Shown piece by piece: positions 53,263 to 63,500 of a DNA stretch of 64,000 bases (its first letter is position 1; every line of letters begins with the position of its first letter). Origin of the DNA: Amycolatopsis echigonensis (GTDB taxonomy: Bacteria; Actinomycetota; Actinomycetes; Mycobacteriales; Pseudonocardiaceae). Both the position numbers and the translations under genes were made by a program. Location: NCBI RefSeq assembly GCF_014174495.1, contig NZ_JACJHR010000047.1, positions 1 through 64,000 of the forward strand. Direction: 5' to 3'. The notes beneath the pieces were generated by a model. The model saw nothing but the letters and a program-made list of their open reading frames with translations. It searched no databases and was not told where the DNA came from.

Positions 53263-55260
53263 GTGACGCGCACCCAGCCCAGCCTCGTCGGCGCCCTGCT
53301 CGAACGCCGGTACCGCGTTGACCAGCTGCTGGCCAGGGGCGGGATGTCGGCCGTCTACCGGGGCCTCGACACCCGTCTCGACCGGGCGGTCGCGATCAAA
53401 ATCATGGATCCCCGCTTCGCCGACGACCGGTCGTTCGTCGACCGGTTCGTGCGCGAAGCGCGTTCGGCGGCCCAGCTGCATCACCCGAACGTGGTCGCCG
53501 TGCACGACCAGGGCTTCGACACCCCGGCCGGCCAGGACGCCGGGCTCGCCTTCCTGGTGATGGAGCTGGTCAACGGCGGCACGCTGCGCGACCTGCTGGA
53601 CGAACAGGGCCAGCTGGACGTCTCGCTCGCGCTGAGCGTCGCGGAGCCGGTGCTGGCCGCGCTGGCCGCCGCGCACGCCGCCGGGCTGGTGCACCGCGAC
53701 GTCAAGCCCGAGAACGTGCTCATCGGCCGCAGCGGCCAGCTCGCCGGCGGCGTGGTCAAGGTCGGCGACTTCGGCCTGGTCCGCGCGGTGGCCAGCGCGG
53801 GCACCACGAGCTCGAGCGTCATCCTGGGCACCGTCGGCTACCTGGCCCCCGAACAGGTCGCCACCGGCGACACCACGGCCCGCAGCGACGTCTATTCGGC
53901 GGGCATCCTGCTGTACGAGATGCTCACCGGCCGCCTGCCCTACACCGGCGACACCGCGATCTCGGTCGCCTACCGGCACGTGAACGACGACGTCCCGCGT
54001 CCGAGCGAGCTGCGGCCGGATCTGCCGCCGGTGCTCGACGACCTGATCCTGCGCGCCACCCGCCGCGACCCCGACCAGCGCCCGGCCGACGGCGGCGAGT
54101 TCCTGGCGCAGCTGCAGGCCGCGCGCGCCGAACTGGGACTGCAGCCGGTCGCGGTGCCGGTGCCCCCGCCGCCGGACGGCGACCGCGTGTCGGACGTCGA
54201 ACGCACGCTCCCGAACATCCCGGCCGTTCCGCAGGGCGAGCAGACCATGCCGGTCTCCGGGCCTCGCGGCACGCGCGCCATGACCCGCGCCGTGCCCGCC
54301 GCCCCGCCCCCTCCCGTGCCGCCGCACGCCGGACCGCCGGCGCCGGACGAACCGCGGAAGCCTCGTGACAAGCGCAAGCTGATCGCGCTGGCGATCGCCG
54401 GGGTGCTCGTGCTCGGCGGCCTGATCGGCGCGTTCGCGTTCATTCTCAGCGATTCCAAGGTCACGACCACGACCGTGCCGAAGCTCGCCGGGCTGACCCA
54501 GGCCGAGGCGGGCGACCAGCTGCGCGCGGCGAAGCTGAACCCGCGCTACAGCCAGGAGTTCGACAACACCGTCGGCGCCAACCGGGTGATCAAGGTGGAT
54601 CCGGCCCCGGGCACCACGCTCGACCAGGACGCCACCGTGTCCGTGGTGGTGTCGAAGGGCAAGCCGAAGGTGCCGGACATCCGCGCCGGCACCGCGCTGG
54701 ACACGGCCACCAAGGCGATCGAGGAGCAGAAGCTCACCGTCGTCCAGGGCACGCCGGAGTACAGCGACACCGCGCCGCAGGGCACGGTCCTGAGCGTGAG
54801 CCCGGCCGCGGGCACCCCGGTCGACGTGGGCGGCCAGGTCACGCTGGTGCTGTCCAAGGGCCCCGAACCGCTTCCGCCGGTCCCGGACGTCACCGGGCGG
54901 TCCAAGGACGAGGCGTTCCAGATCCTCCGGCAGGCCGGATTCCAGCCGCAGGACGGCGGCGAGGAGTTCTCGCCGACCGTGCCCGCGGGAGCGGTCACGC
55001 GCACCGACCCGGGCGCGGGCTCGCCGGGGACCAAGACGGTCAAGGTCTACGTCTCCAACGCGGTCCAGGTCCCGGACGTCCGGTACCGCCCGTTCGACGA
55101 GGCCGCGGACCTGCTCAAGCAGGCCGGGCTCGACGTCGACCGCAAGGGCGGCGACGGGCACGGGCACGGCGGTTTCGACTTCGTGCTGCAGCAGGACCCG
55201 GCCCCCGGTTCGTTCGTGCCCAAGGGCACCAAGGTCAAGATCCGGGGGTTCGGCGGATGA
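53263..55260 (+). CDS. PASTA-domain serine/threonine protein kinase (PknL position)
   Basis: A 665-residue membrane kinase. The kinase domain has a Gly-loop at residues 24-32, K46 in VAIK, the catalytic loop HRDVKPEN with D146, DFG at 169-171 and APEQ at 196-199. A Pro-rich linker leads to one membrane helix at about 373-395. Four extracytoplasmic PASTA repeats of about 65 residues follow, each with a V-P-x-(V/L/I) start. PASTA domains bind muropeptide or lipid II. Mycobacterial PknL, at the same locus, lacks PASTA domains. GTG start; the stop overlaps the next gene as ATGA. Confidence 0.93.
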   Translation: MTRTQPSLVGALLERRYRVDQLLARGGMSAVYRGLDTRLDRAVAIKIMDPRFADDRSFVDRFVREARSAAQLHHPNVVAVHDQGFDTPAGQDAGLAFLVMELVNGGTLRDLLDEQGQLDVSLALSVAEPVLAALAAAHAAGLVHRDVKPENVLIGRSGQLAGGVVKVGDFGLVRAVASAGTTSSSVILGTVGYLAPEQVATGDTTARSDVYSAGILLYEMLTGRLPYTGDTAISVAYRHVNDDVPRPSELRPDLPPVLDDLILRATRRDPDQRPADGGEFLAQLQAARAELGLQPVAVPVPPPPDGDRVSDVERTLPNIPAVPQGEQTMPVSGPRGTRAMTRAVPAAPPPPVPPHAGPPAPDEPRKPRDKRKLIALAIAGVLVLGGLIGAFAFILSDSKVTTTTVPKLAGLTQAEAGDQLRAAKLNPRYSQEFDNTVGANRVIKVDPAPGTTLDQDATVSVVVSKGKPKVPDIRAGTALDTATKAIEEQKLTVVQGTPEYSDTAPQGTVLSVSPAAGTPVDVGGQVTLVLSKGPEPLPPVPDVTGRSKDEAFQILRQAGFQPQDGGEEFSPTVPAGAVTRTDPGAGSPGTKTVKVYVSNAVQVPDVRYRPFDEAADLLKQAGLDVDRKGGDGHGHGGFDFVLQQDPAPGSFVPKGTKVKIRGFGG

Positions 55261-55466
55261 TCGGCAGCCGCGGCCGGGTGACCGGCACCGTCGGGCCGGG
55301 GCTGATCGGCGAGGTGCTGCTCAGCGTCCGCGGCGGCACCGAGGCGTTCTACGCCTATCCGGCGGATCCGGACGCCAGTTTCGCCGTCGGCACCCCCGTT
55401 CTCGTGGTCGATTTCGAGCCTCCGCGCACGGTCTACGTGGAAAGGTGGCAACCGTTGCGCGCTTGA
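55257..55466 (+). CDS. small NfeD-like protein
   Basis: A 69-residue beta-rich protein (GSRGRVTGTVGPGLIGEVLLSVRG and VGTPVLVVDFEPPRTVYVERW). It looks like the OB-fold soluble domain of NfeD, without NfeD's membrane helices. NfeD proteins pair with SPFH/flotillin proteins, and the next gene encodes one. ATG overlapping the kinase stop (ATGA). The family call is tentative but the gene context supports it. Confidence 0.7.
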   Translation: MIGSRGRVTGTVGPGLIGEVLLSVRGGTEAFYAYPADPDASFAVGTPVLVVDFEPPRTVYVERWQPLRA

Positions 55467-55532
55467 CCGCGTCGCAGTGCTGACGGCGACTGAGCGCCGT
55501 GCCAGCTGACTACGGAAAGTGCGGCGAGGGCT

Positions 55533-57008
55533 ATGGAAATCTGGGTCATCGTGGTGATCGCGGTCGTGGCCGTGATCCTGCTGTTCGGGCTCCTGCGGAT
55601 CCTGTACAAGGTGGCGGAACCGAACGAGGCGCTCATCATCTCGGGCTGGGGCGTCCGGGTCGAGCGCAGCGAGACCGCCGACAGCCTCGGGTTCAAGATC
55701 GTCACCGGCCGCGGCGTGAACGTGCTGCCCGGCTTCCAGACCGCGCGCAGGCTGTCGCTGGACACCCGAGGGGTGAACCTGCAGGTCTCGTGCGTGACGA
55801 AACAGGGCCTGCCGGTCACCGTGCGCGCGGTCGTGATCTACAAGGTCGGCGACGATTTCGCCTCGATCGCGAACGCCGCGCGCCGGTTCCTGGACCAGCA
55901 GAAGGGCATGAACGACACGATCCACGAGCTGTTCTCCGGCCATCTGCGGTCGATCGTGGGCGGGCTGACCATCGAGGAGATGATCCACAACCGCGACGCG
56001 CTGACCGGCGAGGTCCGCCAGTCGTCGGCCACCGAGATGATCAAGCTCGGGCTGATCGTGGACTCGCTGCAGATCCAGGAGATCGACGACGAGTCCGGCT
56101 ACATCGTCAACCTCGGCAAACCGCACGCGGCCGCGATCGCCTCCGCCGCGCGGATCGCCGAGGCGCAGCGCGACCAGGAGGCCACCGAGGCCGAGCAGAT
56201 CGCCGCCGCGCGCAAGGCGGGCGCGATCCGGGAAAGCCAGATCCAGCAGGCCGGGTACCAGGCCGAGGTCGACCAGGCCAAGGCGAAGGCGAGCCAGTCC
56301 GGTCCGCTGGCCGAGGCGACCGCGCGGCAGGAGGTCGTGGTCCAGGAGACCAGGGCCGCCGAACTCGAGGCGGCGCTGTCCGAGCAGCGGCTGCAGTCGC
56401 AGGTCCGCAAACCGGCCGACGCGAAGGCGTACGAAACGCGCACCACGGCCGACGCGGAACGCGACGCGCAAATCGCCCGCGCGCAGGCACAGGCCAAGGA
56501 AACCGAGCTGCGGGCGGGCGCGGACGCGACCCGGGTCAAGACCGCGGCGGACGCCGAAGCGCAGGCCACGAAGGCCCGGGCGGAAGCCAGCGCGAGTGCG
56601 ACGAAGGCCACTGGCGAGGCGGAAGCGGCGGCGGCCAAGGCGAAGGGGCTCGCGGACGCCGAGGCGGCGAAAGCCAAGGGTCTGGCCGAAGCCGAGGCGG
56701 CGAAAGCGAAGGGGCTCGCCGAGGCCGAGTCGATCAAGGCGCGCGCGGCCGCACTGGCGGAGAACCAGGAGGCTGTGGTAGCACAACAGCTGGCCGAGCG
56801 CTGGCCGGAAATCGTCGAAGCCGGCGCGCAGGCCTTCGGCAACATCGACCACATGGTGGTCCTGAACGGCGCGGACGGGATGTCGGACATGTTCACCAAG
56901 GCGCTCTCCCTCGGCGGCACGGGCCTCGGCCTCGCCCGCCAGCTGATGGACGCCATGGGCGCCAAGCCGTCCGGTTCCGACGGCAGCCTCGCCCCTCGCG
57001 AGGACTGA
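55533..57008 (+). CDS. flotillin-like SPFH protein
   Basis: A 491-residue membrane-scaffold protein. One N-terminal helix (IWVIVVIAVVAVILLFGLL) anchors it. The SPFH domain spans about 30-190 (YKVAEPNEALIISGWG, ARRFLDQQ). A long Ala/Glu/Lys coiled coil spans about 200-430, with three nearly identical 11-residue repeats (KAKGLAEAEAA). The C-terminus is rich in Gly/Met/Leu. Flotillins organise membrane microdomains and signalling proteins. ATG start; 66 nt after the NfeD-like gene. Confidence 0.92.
   Translation: MEIWVIVVIAVVAVILLFGLLRILYKVAEPNEALIISGWGVRVERSETADSLGFKIVTGRGVNVLPGFQTARRLSLDTRGVNLQVSCVTKQGLPVTVRAVVIYKVGDDFASIANAARRFLDQQKGMNDTIHELFSGHLRSIVGGLTIEEMIHNRDALTGEVRQSSATEMIKLGLIVDSLQIQEIDDESGYIVNLGKPHAAAIASAARIAEAQRDQEATEAEQIAAARKAGAIRESQIQQAGYQAEVDQAKAKASQSGPLAEATARQEVVVQETRAAELEAALSEQRLQSQVRKPADAKAYETRTTADAERDAQIARAQAQAKETELRAGADATRVKTAADAEAQATKARAEASASATKATGEAEAAAAKAKGLADAEAAKAKGLAEAEAAKAKGLAEAESIKARAAALAENQEAVVAQQLAERWPEIVEAGAQAFGNIDHMVVLNGADGMSDMFTKALSLGGTGLGLARQLMDAMGAKPSGSDGSLAPRED
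56628..56726 (+). repeat. three tandem 33-bp units in the flotillin gene
   Basis: Units at 56628-56660, 56661-56693 and 56694-56726 encode near-identical 11-residue heptad-like blocks in the coiled coil. Synonymous changes separate them, so the repeat is not brand new. Confidence 0.85.
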
Positions 57009-57691
57009 TGAGCTTCTTCACGGACGGTCCTCGCGAGCGCCCCCTGTTCCCGGTCCGGGAACGGGAGCTGTTCGGCTACGAGGGCCGTCCGTGGACCGGC
57101 CCGCCCGCCGACCACATCGTGCCCGCGCTGGTGCCGTGGCCGACGCCGCTGGGCCGGTCCGAGCGCACGATCGTGGCGCTGCGCGCGGTCGAGGTGTGGC
57201 CGGAGGCGATGACGCTGCGGATCGCGGTGTATTCGCGCGACCGCATGGACGGCGCGCCGCTGGTCGGCCACCGGCGCATCCCGGACTACAACTCGCTGCT
57301 CATCGGCGTGCTGTTCCCGGACGGCGGCCGGGCCAGTTCCGAAACCGTTTCGGTGCCGAGCGCGGGCGAACCGCACGAGCCGGTGCTGCGCGTCGAGGAC
57401 GGCGGCGGGTCGGAGTTCCACTACGAGCATCCGGTGTTCGTGTGGCCGCTGCCCAGCGCCGGTCCGCTCAAGGTGATCGTGCAGTGGCTCGACCGCGGAA
57501 TCCCGGAGACGCACACCAAACTCGACGGCGGACGCCTGCGTGCCGCCGCGCTCGAAGCCGGCGAACTGTGGCCCGGGCTGCCGAGGCGTCCGGGCAACGG
57601 CGTCGCGATCCGCCAGATCGCCGCCGAGGTGAACGAAGCCAGCGGGCCGGGTCTGCCGCAGCGGCAGCCGCGGCGCGCCACGGGCGAGTGA
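57008..57691 (+). CDS. unknown protein of the kinase-flotillin operon
   Basis: A 227-residue protein I do not recognise. There is no signal peptide or membrane helix. It is mixed beta-rich with conserved-looking motifs PLFPVRERELFGYEGRPWTGPP near the start, RTIVALRAVEVWPEAMTLRIAVYSRD, and HYEHPVFVWPLPSAGPLKVIVQWLDRGIPE. The C-terminal 25 residues are polar. Its ATG shares one base with the flotillin stop (TGATG), so its product is made with the flotillin. Codon use looks like its neighbours. Confidence 0.8.
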   Translation: MSFFTDGPRERPLFPVRERELFGYEGRPWTGPPADHIVPALVPWPTPLGRSERTIVALRAVEVWPEAMTLRIAVYSRDRMDGAPLVGHRRIPDYNSLLIGVLFPDGGRASSETVSVPSAGEPHEPVLRVEDGGGSEFHYEHPVFVWPLPSAGPLKVIVQWLDRGIPETHTKLDGGRLRAAALEAGELWPGLPRRPGNGVAIRQIAAEVNEASGPGLPQRQPRRATGE

Positions 57692-57795
57692 AATTTCGCG
57701 GAATTAGCGTCCCCGCAACATCACGGCCGTCCACCCGTCATACCCGAGTAGTGTCGTGGCATTCGCCCTTGCCGCCGTTCGCTGGAAGGCCGACC

Positions 57796-59076
57796 ATGGC
57801 GTCTACCCCGCTCAGCTCGCTCGATGTCGCTTTTCTTTGCCTCTCCAGGGAAACCGCGCCGATGCAGATGGGCGCTGCCCTGGTTTTCGCGCCGGAGGAG
57901 CCGGTGTGCCCGGACCGGCTCGTCGCGCTGCTGAGCCGGCGGGCGGCGGACATTCCGGCGCTGCGCCGGAAAATCCGCGCCGGGCTGTTCCCGCCCGGTT
58001 CCGCGAGCTGGGTGGACGACCCGGATTTCCAGGCAGTGAAACATATTCATCATCATCGGCTGACCACGCTGTACGACCCGGACCCGCTGCCGGAGTTCGC
58101 GGCGAAATGGATCGCCGAACCGCTCGACCCGCGCCGTCCGTTGTGGGAACTCACTGTGGTGACAGGCTTTCCGGACGGCAGCTTCGCGGTGTTGCTCAAG
58201 CTGCACCACGCACTCACCGACGGAGCGGGCGCGTACGCCGTCACCGCCGGGCTGCTCGACGGCCTGCCGCTCCCCCAGCCCGCGCCGGCGATTCCGCAGC
58301 CGCGTTCGCCGATGAGCGCGGTGCGGGATACGTGGGAGACAGCGGGAATCGCGTCGTCAGTAGTCCGGGCGGCGCGTCCGCCGTGCCTGCCGCTGGCCGC
58401 GCCCGCCACCGCCGAACGGCGGCTCGGTTTCGCCCGGCTGGCGTCGGCGGACCTTCGCCGGATCCGGCGAACGCACGGCGGCACCACGAATGATGCAGTG
58501 CTCGCGGTGCTGGCGGGAGCCTTGCGCGAATGGCTGATCAACCGCGGCATTCGCGCGACGGGACGGTCGGTGCGCGCGCTGATTCCCGTGAGCGTGCGCG
58601 GGAGAGCGGCCGAGCAGCGGGGCGGGAACAAGCTTTCCGGCTATTTGTGCGATTTGCCGATCGGAACGGACCATCCGGTGCGGCGGCTGACCGAAGTGCG
58701 CGCCGCGATGACGCGCAACAAAGCCGCCGGTCCCTCGCGCGGGGCCGGGGCATTCCCGCTGCTGGCCGACCGGATGCCCCCGGCACTGCACCGGCTCGGG
58801 ACGCGGACCGCCGGGCTGGCCGCGCCGCTGCTGTTCGACCTGGTGGTGACGACCGTGCCGCTGCCGCGCGCCCCGCACGCGCTCGCCGGCGCGCCGCTGA
58901 CCGAGGTGTACCCGTTCGTGCCGCTGGCCCCGCGCCAGGCGGTGGGCATCGCGATCGCGCCTTATCGCGACAGTGTCCACATCGGACTGCAGGCGAACGC
59001 GGAGGCGGTGGAAGACCTCGGTTCGCTGCGCGACGCGGTGGCGAAATCGGCGGCGGAGCTGCTGGACGCCTCGTGA
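57796..59076 (+). CDS. WS/DGAT-family acyltransferase
   Basis: Wax-ester synthase/diacylglycerol acyltransferase type protein of 426 residues, a little short for the family (about 450-470). It has the catalytic HHALTDG motif, the opening PLSSLDVAFLCLSRETAPMQMGA, PLWEL before it and the C-terminal NKLSGYLCDLPIG motif. It would make triacylglycerol or wax ester from acyl-CoA. ATG start. The stop lies inside the terminator hairpin at 59069-59100, shared with aroG. Confidence 0.9.
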   Translation: MASTPLSSLDVAFLCLSRETAPMQMGAALVFAPEEPVCPDRLVALLSRRAADIPALRRKIRAGLFPPGSASWVDDPDFQAVKHIHHHRLTTLYDPDPLPEFAAKWIAEPLDPRRPLWELTVVTGFPDGSFAVLLKLHHALTDGAGAYAVTAGLLDGLPLPQPAPAIPQPRSPMSAVRDTWETAGIASSVVRAARPPCLPLAAPATAERRLGFARLASADLRRIRRTHGGTTNDAVLAVLAGALREWLINRGIRATGRSVRALIPVSVRGRAAEQRGGNKLSGYLCDLPIGTDHPVRRLTEVRAAMTRNKAAGPSRGAGAFPLLADRMPPALHRLGTRTAGLAAPLLFDLVVTTVPLPRAPHALAGAPLTEVYPFVPLAPRQAVGIAIAPYRDSVHIGLQANAEAVEDLGSLRDAVAKSAAELLDAS

Positions 59077-59100
59077 GTGCCGCGGAGGGCGCTCACGAGG
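59069..59100. terminator. bidirectional terminator hairpin
   Basis: CCTCGTGAG and CTCACGAGG pair perfectly, extended inward by four more pairs (one a wobble), 13 bp in all with a loop of about 6 nt. It overlaps the stop of the acyltransferase and lies 7 nt from the convergent aroG stop. Confidence 0.7.
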
Positions 59101-59107
59101 CGGAAGG

Positions 59108-60499
59108 TCAGCCGCGCAGCATCTCCGCGACCAGGAAGGCCAGCTCCAGCGACTGCTGGGTGTTGAGCCGGGGGTCGCACGCGGTCTCGTAGCGGCCGGA
59201 GAGGTCGATATCGGAGATTTCCTGTGCCCCGCCGAGGCATTCGGTGACGTCCTCGCCGGTCAGTTCGACGTGGATGCCGCCGGGGTAGGTGCCGAGCTTG
59301 CGGTGCACCTCGAAGAAGCCCTGGACCTCGTCGACGATGCGGTCGAAGTGCCGGGTCTTGTAGCCGGTGGACGATTCGTGCGTGTTGCCGTGCATCGGGT
59401 CGCACTGCCAGATGACCTTGTGCCCGGACGCTTCGACCTTCTCCACGATCGCCGGCAGCACCTCGCGGACCTTGCCGTTGCCCATCCGGGAGATCAGCGT
59501 GAGCCGGCCCGGTTCGCTGCGCGGGTCGAGCCGCTCGACGTACTCCAGCGCCTGCTCGGGGGTGGTCGTCGGGCCGATCTTGAGCCCGATCGGGTTCGAC
59601 AGCAGTTCGGCGAACGCGATGTGCGCGCCGTCCAGCTGACGGGTGCGCTCGCCGATCCAGAGGAAGTGCGACGACAGGTTGTACAGCTTCGGGTTCGCCG
59701 CGTCGGCCTGGTCCAGCCGCAGCATGGCGCGCTCGTAGTCGAGCAGCAGCGCCTCGTGGCTGGCGAAGATCTCGGTGTACTGCAACGAGCTGTCGGTGAC
59801 GCCGCAGGCGTTCATGAACCGCAGGCCGCGGTCGATCTCGGCGGCGAGCGCCTCGTACCGCTCCCCCGCCGGCGACGAGGCCACGAAGTCCTTGTTCCAG
59901 TCGTGCACCTGGTGCAGGTCGGCCATGCCGGCCCCGGTGAGCGCGCGGACCAGGTTCATCGCCGCGCCGGCGTTCGCGTAGGCGCGGATCATCCGGCCCG
60001 GGTCCGGCACCCGGAGTTCGGGCTTGGCGACGAGCGAGTTGATGATGTCGCCGCGGTAGACGGGCAGCCCGAGCGCGTCGGTGCCCGACGAGCGCGGCTT
60101 CGCGTACTGACCCGCGATCCGGCCGACCTTCACCACCGGCAGGCTGGCCCCGTAGGTGAGCACGACGGCCATCTGCAGCAGCGTGCGCAGATTCGCCCGG
60201 ATGTGCGGTTCGGTGTTGGACTCGAACGTCTCCGCGCAGTCGCCGCCCTGCAGCAGGAACGCCTCCCCGCGGGCCACCATGGCGAGCCGGCTCTTCAACC
60301 GGTCGATCTCGGCGGGCACGGTGATCGGCGGCACGCTCTCCAGCACGCCCCGCACCCGTTTGGCCAGCGCGACGTCCGGCCACTCCGGCTGCTGCGCGGC
60401 GGGCAGCGACAAGGCGGTGTCGAGGCGGTCCCGCAGCTCAGGAGGCAACGGCGGCAGCTCGGGGAGAGTGTCTACGGGAACGTCGACTGTCCAGTTCAC
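59108..60499 (-). CDS. aroG: class II 3-deoxy-7-phosphoheptulonate synthase
   Basis: First enzyme of the shikimate pathway (PEP plus erythrose-4-phosphate to DAHP). A 463-residue plant/mycobacterial-type class II enzyme, matching the about 462 residues of the M. tuberculosis enzyme. Motifs are LLQGGDCAETFES (metal Cys), VGRIAGQYAKPRS, NLSSHFLWIGERTRQLDGAH, GPTTTPEQ and CDPMHGNTHES. GTG start at 60499. A TATCCT -10-like element 7 nt before it suggests a leaderless mRNA. Confidence 0.96.
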   Translation of the reverse strand: MNWTVDVPVDTLPELPPLPPELRDRLDTALSLPAAQQPEWPDVALAKRVRGVLESVPPITVPAEIDRLKSRLAMVARGEAFLLQGGDCAETFESNTEPHIRANLRTLLQMAVVLTYGASLPVVKVGRIAGQYAKPRSSGTDALGLPVYRGDIINSLVAKPELRVPDPGRMIRAYANAGAAMNLVRALTGAGMADLHQVHDWNKDFVASSPAGERYEALAAEIDRGLRFMNACGVTDSSLQYTEIFASHEALLLDYERAMLRLDQADAANPKLYNLSSHFLWIGERTRQLDGAHIAFAELLSNPIGLKIGPTTTPEQALEYVERLDPRSEPGRLTLISRMGNGKVREVLPAIVEKVEASGHKVIWQCDPMHGNTHESSTGYKTRHFDRIVDEVQGFFEVHRKLGTYPGGIHVELTGEDVTECLGGAQEISDIDLSGRYETACDPRLNTQQSLELAFLVAEMLRG

Positions 60500-60506
60500 G
60501 CGTCTC

Positions 60507-60512
60507 AGGATA
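60507..60512 (-). promoter_or_regulatory. possible -10 element of aroG
   Basis: TATCCT on the minus strand fits the actinobacterial TAnnnT box, 7 nt before the GTG. No clear -35 was seen. Confidence 0.35.
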
Positions 60513-60551
60513 GGGTCTGCCGCCTTTGCCCGGACCGTTGGGCGGCGAGGG

Positions 60552-63500
60552 TCACGCGTCCGGGGCGTCTTGGCGGTAGAGGGCCCCGAACCGGTCGGCC
60601 ACGCCGAGGAGACCTGCGAGTTCTTCCGTATCAAGGGCTGGGACGATGACGGACCAGTGGTCGAGGCTGACCGCTTCGGCGAGGATCCGGCGGCGCTCGT
60701 CCGGCGGGGCGGCGGCGGAGATCTCGACCAGGAGGCGGGCGCGGTCCTCCGCGAACTCGATTTCCCGGCCCCGCGCGAGCGCGCGGGGCAGGTCGTGCTG
60801 GGCGAGTTCCGGGAGGAACGCCAGGACGAGCCGCTCTCGTTCCGCGCCCTCGACGCTCTCGAGCACAGCTTCGGCCTGGTCGAGGTGTCCAGCCGCGGTC
60901 AGGCCCCGGACGAGCACCCGCCGGGCTTGGACCACGTCGCGCTCGTGCAGGTATCCGCACAGCTCGAGAGCCGCGGCTGCCTCTCCGCGTGCCGCCAGGT
61001 CCGCCATGGCGTCCTCGATCGCGAAGCCGAGGGTGGCCTCCTCGGGAAAGCTGGCCACCAGCTCGACGAGCTCAGCGGGTTCACCCACGGCTGCCAGCAT
61101 CCCGATGGCCGAGCGCCGGTCGTGCCAGGCCAACTGCCGATCCGAGGGCTCCTCCTTCAGCCGGCTCCGGACGTACTCCGCGATCCGGGCCAGCGCGGCA
61201 CGGTCGCCCGCGGCACGGAGGCGCCGGGCGAGCAGGGTCACGGGTTCTCGCATCGCCGACCAGAACTCGACGCCGCAGATGAGCTTCTCGGCGACCCGCG
61301 GATCTCCCCTTTCGGCGAGCAGGCTCGCCAGCGACCTGATCTCGGTGAGCCCTTGCAGGTTCGACTGCACGAGAGGAGCGAGCAGCTCGGCCCGGCGCAC
61401 GTCTCCGGCCGCGACGACTGTGGTGCTCAGCGCGCTGATCGCCGCGGCGGCACGCGGGTCTTCAACCGGACGGCGGGTCATCGCTTCCGCCCGCTCCGTT
61501 GCCTGGCGTGCGCGGGAGCGCTCCCCCGCCGCCAGCAGAGCGTCCGCCAGTACCACGAACCGATGCGCGTCGGCTTGCAGTTCGAAAGCCGACCGGCGGC
61601 TGGAGGGGTACCGGCCTGCCCAGCGGAAGGCTTGCTCGACCTCGCCCGCGGACACGAGCGCCTGAACGAACCGGATCACCGCCTCGCGCCGGGCGAAGGG
61701 GTTGGTCATCGAGTCGAGCACCGCGGGGATGTCCGCCAGCCTGCCTGTCCCGGCCAGAAAATCGATCAGGACAGGCACGAGGGTGTGCTCGCGGTCCACG
61801 TCTGGAAATCTCGCGCCGAGGGCTTCGGCAGGATCGGTCGCCGCCGCCAGTTCGGCGGTGACGTCGAGGCGGAACAGCACTCCGGCAACGCCGTGCTCCT
61901 GCGCGAGCGTGCGAGCGCGGTCGGCCTCACCGCGCCAGACGAGCCGCTGCGCCAGCTCCGCGAAAGTTCCGTGGCGGCGCACCTGGTGAGTCATGGCACC
62001 GGCCAGCTCGACAGCCGCGTCCAGATCGTCGACGGCCAGCATCGCCAATTCACTGAGCGTCCGGTCCCGGAGATCTTCCCGGGAAATCGTCCCGGCCAGC
62101 TGCCCGGCTTGGGAGAAGCCCGGTTCGCCGATGGCGGCGATCCGCTGGCGCTGATCCGCGCTCACCCGTTCCGCGATCCGCGTGGCCGCCGCGTTTTCCC
62201 CGCGGCGCACCAACGCCACGGCGGTTTCGGCGAGCAAGGAGTCGCGCAGGTCCGGGTCGTGTTCGTCGTCGGCCAGCCGCTCGGCTCGATCGGACTGTCC
62301 GGCGCGGACGAGCTCTCCGGCCAGATCGAGCAGCGCTCGCGTACGCGACCCGGGATCGGTCATGGACTGCGCCAGCGCCACGGCGTGGTCGAACTGCCCC
62401 AGCGCCGCCCACACCGCCGGCAGCCGCACCGGCGTGATCTTGTTGCGGTCGCGGAAATTGTCCCGGTACGTGTCGAGCGTGATCAGCCGGACGAGGTCGG
62501 GCTCGGCGGACTCGAGCAGTGCCGCGCGGGCGGCGTCCAGTTCGCCCATCGCGGCCAGATCGCCGCCGGAGACGTCCAGCAGGCGTTCGTGCCGGGCCGG
62601 ATCTCCGGCCAGCTCTACGAGGGTCGCGACGTCGCCGCTTTCCTGGACCAGCCGGAAGTAGCCGCGCAGCAGGAACTGGGGAGTGTCCGGCGGCCAGCCC
62701 GCCGACCGGTATTCGGCGGCCCATTCGTCGATCGCCGCGCGATACCGGGACAGTTCGTTTCCGAAAGCTTCGACGGCCTCGCGGTGCAGATTCTCATGGC
62801 CCAGCAGGAAAATCGCCGGCGCCTCGCGAGGACGCCAATGTGCTGGGCGACGCGTGAACGAGCGGCTCGCCACGCTGTTCAGCACTCGTTCGACGTCGCG
62901 CGGGCGTCGCTGAGTCAGCTGCGCCAGGTCGTCGCTGCTGAGTCCGCCGCGAGCCGCGACGAGGAAGCCCAGCAGGTCCTCTTGGTCTTGGAGCAGCGCG
63001 TCGAGTTCGCGTTCCATGTCGGCCTTCGCCGCGACAGCCGCGGGCGAAGGCGCCAGAGAGCGTTCGATGCCGGGAGCCCGCAGGGGATGGTCAGAGCGGA
63101 CATCGGGCGGAACATCGGGGTTGAGGCGGCTCGCGACGATCACCCGGAGGCCGTTTTCCGGGAACGGCAGCAGCGCGGCGATGCTGTGTCCGCCGGAGCT
63201 TGCGCCGCGGTCCTCGTCCAGGCCGTCTACGACCAGCACCAGGCGCTCGCCGCGGGCTCGGCAATGCGCGGCGGCTTCGGCGAAAACCGCGTTGAGGTTT
63301 CTGGCTTCGGGATCCTTCGCCGCGCCGAGGACTTCGGCTAATTGCTCCTGGACGACGTCTACGAACGCCTCGCGGGTGTCGTCGCCGAGCGAACGCGCCG
63401 TGACGAAGAAAGACACCACCCGCACGCCCTCAGGCGGCGAGAGCACGAATGAGGCCATCAGGGCCGACTTGCCCGTCCAGGGAGCCGCGCGCCACCACAC

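Noticed and set aside
60156..63341. 1,061-residue plus-strand frame antisense to the STAND-like gene
   Set aside because: Starts inside aroG, lacks motifs, and is explained by third-position GC of the minus-strand genes.
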